The notes under the pieces: generated by a model
What the model saw: only the letters and a program-made list of their open reading frames with translations
What the model was told of the DNA's origin: nothing
Databases searched by the model: none
Source of the DNA: Anticarsia gemmatalis
Taxonomy: Eukaryota; Arthropoda; Insecta; Lepidoptera; Erebidae
Direction of reading: 5' to 3'
DNA: 64,000 nt
NCBI RefSeq assembly: GCF_050436995.1
Contig: NC_134763.1
Location: 2,728,001 to 2,792,000, forward strand
Made by a program: the position numbers and the translations under genes
Shown here: one piece after another, positions 61,947-64,000 of the stretch
Position numbering within the stretch: position 1 is the stretch's first letter
Layout of the letters: each line of letters starts with the position of its first letter

Positions 61947-64000
61947 AGTTAGAACTTTACAATGATTCAACATGAATACCTACTAAACCTCATAAATAAT
62001 CCTATCTGCGTATATTTAGCATATAATCTTTGCCACGAACAGTGTCTGTGGAGCGATAGGCCGCGAGAACAAAAGCCGCCAGTGGACTGTAAACTAGATA
62101 GCCCTTAAATTAATTAATGGTGGGCAGATAATCTTTTGTACCATTAGAAATAAAGGCACGAATATATGTATCACTTTCCATACAATATTTCCCATTGTGA
62201 ACGTTAAAAGGGTCCTAAATGGCAAGATATTTGCGGGACGTGCCGTGATTTTACTAAAGTTTATAATTTGAATTTTGTATGGCGGTCGTAAAATTTGGGA
62301 CGCTATGTTATGCTGTTTTGAAGTGGGGAACACGTGATTCAGATTTTAAACGCTTGTATGTGTGTTTATTTCTTGAAATATGTACTCGAAATCGTAATAA
62401 AAAAGCTACTGCCTTCTGTTCAGAGTGATAATTGAATACGACTGAAGATCGCGAAAGTTATGGGTTTGATTTCTGAATAATTAGGCAATGTTTTAATAAG
62501 TTTCAAAAATGTTAAGTTTAGCTGATCAGTATCGTGAAATTTGAAAGTCAGACAATAACTACACGAAGCCTTGTACGAACATAATTCAGGAACTACTCAA
62601 AATATGACTCCTCAATATTTTTATTACAGAAAATAAAATTATAGTAAGCAGTATTGTTATTTTTATAGTTCTCCTGAGAGTCATAAAACTCTCCCCTATG
62701 GTATGGCTAAGTGGTTGCGTTTGCTGAGTTTACGAAGTGAATCTTACTTGAAGGTGCACTATAATTTTTTCTATCTCACGATGGTATAAAGTGCGTCTTT
62801 TAATAAGTTTTTTGTTAAAGTTCTATGATAATCAAATTCCTGTTGAATATTTTCTTTGCTTTATTGAAGTATAGCCGTATTTCTGCTGTTGTGTATTCTT
62901 AACCATACGAAAACATCACTGTATGTTTGGGCTGATTAAACTTATTAGTTCTAAAATAAGTTGTGAACAATATCATTAAATGAAACAAAGGACATTGAAC
63001 ATCTTTGTATGGATTTTGGACCAAGTGCCGCCCAACATTGAAACATAGTGCACAATGTTCCTATGATTAACACTAGTCCGTAACTCAGAGCGCTTCAAAA
63101 TCCATCCGAGGAGTTTTGAGAAAAACAATAGAATGTAAAGGGTATTACATTCAAAAATATTTAAAAAACTAATACCTGCAATAGTATTTGTCATAATTAT
63201 CGATAATCAGTATTTATATGAGCCAATAAAGACTTGTATTTAACACAGTCTATTTACCTCTGCTAATGAGCATCATATATCTTATAAATGCATATCGGAA
63301 TTAGATATTCATTAGAGGTGGAAACGGTGAATGACTTAGTTCCGTTTAAAGCCGGATATCAGTGTGTTCCGGATGAACCGGCCCGGTTATTGGATGCGGT
63401 AACTTGTGTGTTAATGCACGGTGCATTGTTTAATGGATGTTTCTTTGATTTGTTTTTTGTTGATTGGACAACATATTAAAAACAAAAATTGTTTTACATA
63501 TTTATTTAATTTAGTATAACAATAGTAGGAATGGTGGAGTATTATTAGTAGCTTACGACTGAATTTTAGTTACTAGACAACAGTTTGTATTATTTCTTAA
63601 GTTTGTATTATTAGATGTGAAAGTCTGTATGTATGTCATATTGCACGAGGAACCTAATATAACGCCTTTAAACAGATATAAATCGTCATTATATTGACAA
63701 ATGCATATTTAATAACAGAAAAACTATGTGGGCAAAACTTAGTTTAAAATATATATTTAACTATGACCAATAATGTTACAGGCAAATCCAGTAGTTAGAA
63801 AAATCACAATATTTCCTATAAATACCAATATTATTATTATTTATCGATCGAACAAAACCAACACGGATTCTATCTATTTTCAAATCATCATAAAAATAAA
63901 CAGCACTCGTAAGTACCTATATATTTTTTCCTCCCCATCACATCACTTCAATATCCTTCACTCAAGCCTGACCCCGAACACATACATACACAAAAAGTAC
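61947..64000. other. Gene-free stretch
   Basis: AT-rich. A less AT-rich patch at 63340-63430 (AAAGCCGGATATCAGTGTGT, CCGGATGAACCGGCCCGG) is open as a 63-codon ORF (63288-63479) starting with ATG but shows no known motif. A fragment at about 63606-63650 (GATGTGAAAGTCTGTATG, GAGGAACCTAATATAACG) resembles the start of Helitron-like repeats. Confidence 0.4.

Noticed and set aside
63288..63479. 63-codon ORF with ATG in a less AT-rich patch
   Set aside because: No domain or splice context; the patch is more likely a repeat or regulatory fragment.
1..64000. CRISPR array, bacterial operon or integrated virus
   Set aside because: No spaced direct repeats, no ribosome-binding-site-led ORF series, and no viral protein similarity; base composition and repeats are those of a moth genome.

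Overview
The window looks like nuclear DNA from a moth, most likely a noctuid-type lepidopteran. It is AT-rich and has no long open reading frame; the longest is 118 codons and resembles no family I know. It carries repeat families typical of Lepidoptera: tRNA-derived SINEs with split A and B boxes, very short Helitron-like elements that start TC and end in a hairpin plus CTAG and sit between A and T, and terminal-inverted-repeat (TIR) elements without a transposase. I see no bacterial operons, CRISPR arrays, rRNA genes, functional tRNA genes or intact protein-coding genes. The best reading is a gene desert or the inside of a very long intron.

Layout. 1-5 kb: a decayed SINE head (90-211) and a foldback MITE (2750-2908). 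5.2-5.75 kb: a 502-bp hAT-type deletion derivative with an exact 8-bp target duplication and a remnant of the transposase C-terminal motif. 9-21 kb: three copies of one SINE family (one full length, 20575-20890) and two Helitron-like elements (19602-19788, 20178-20409). 22-29 kb: two minus-strand candidate first exons with strong splice donors (ending at 22950 and 28010), the second below a cluster of Grainyhead-like ACCGGT sites; a good tRNA-derived SINE (24026-24293); a Helitron-like element carrying a perfect 23-bp inverted duplication (28871-29109). 33-38 kb: four Helitron-like elements, a 21-bp perfect hairpin and a MITE at 38.1 kb. 41.9-48.2 kb: two SINEs, nested Helitron-like elements, a 433-bp TIR element with TA flanks (45704-46136) and another Helitron-like copy. 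51.6-58 kb: two more Helitron-like copies in otherwise plain sequence. 59.2 kb: a minus-strand site that looks like a recursive splice site. 60.8-61.9 kb: a 1,152-bp element with perfect 33-bp TIRs, TTAT flanks and a short ORF with one membrane segment.

How the pieces relate. The repeats are independent insertions and not parts of a pathway. The minus-strand splice-like signals at 59.19, 28.01 and 22.95 kb would fit one minus-strand gene with a long 5' intron and alternative first exons, but this is inference from short motifs. The most informative direct observations are the hAT derivative, the unassigned 1.15-kb TIR element, and compensatory base changes in the 3' hairpin of two short Helitron-like copies. 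Nothing here amounts to a new multi-gene biological system.
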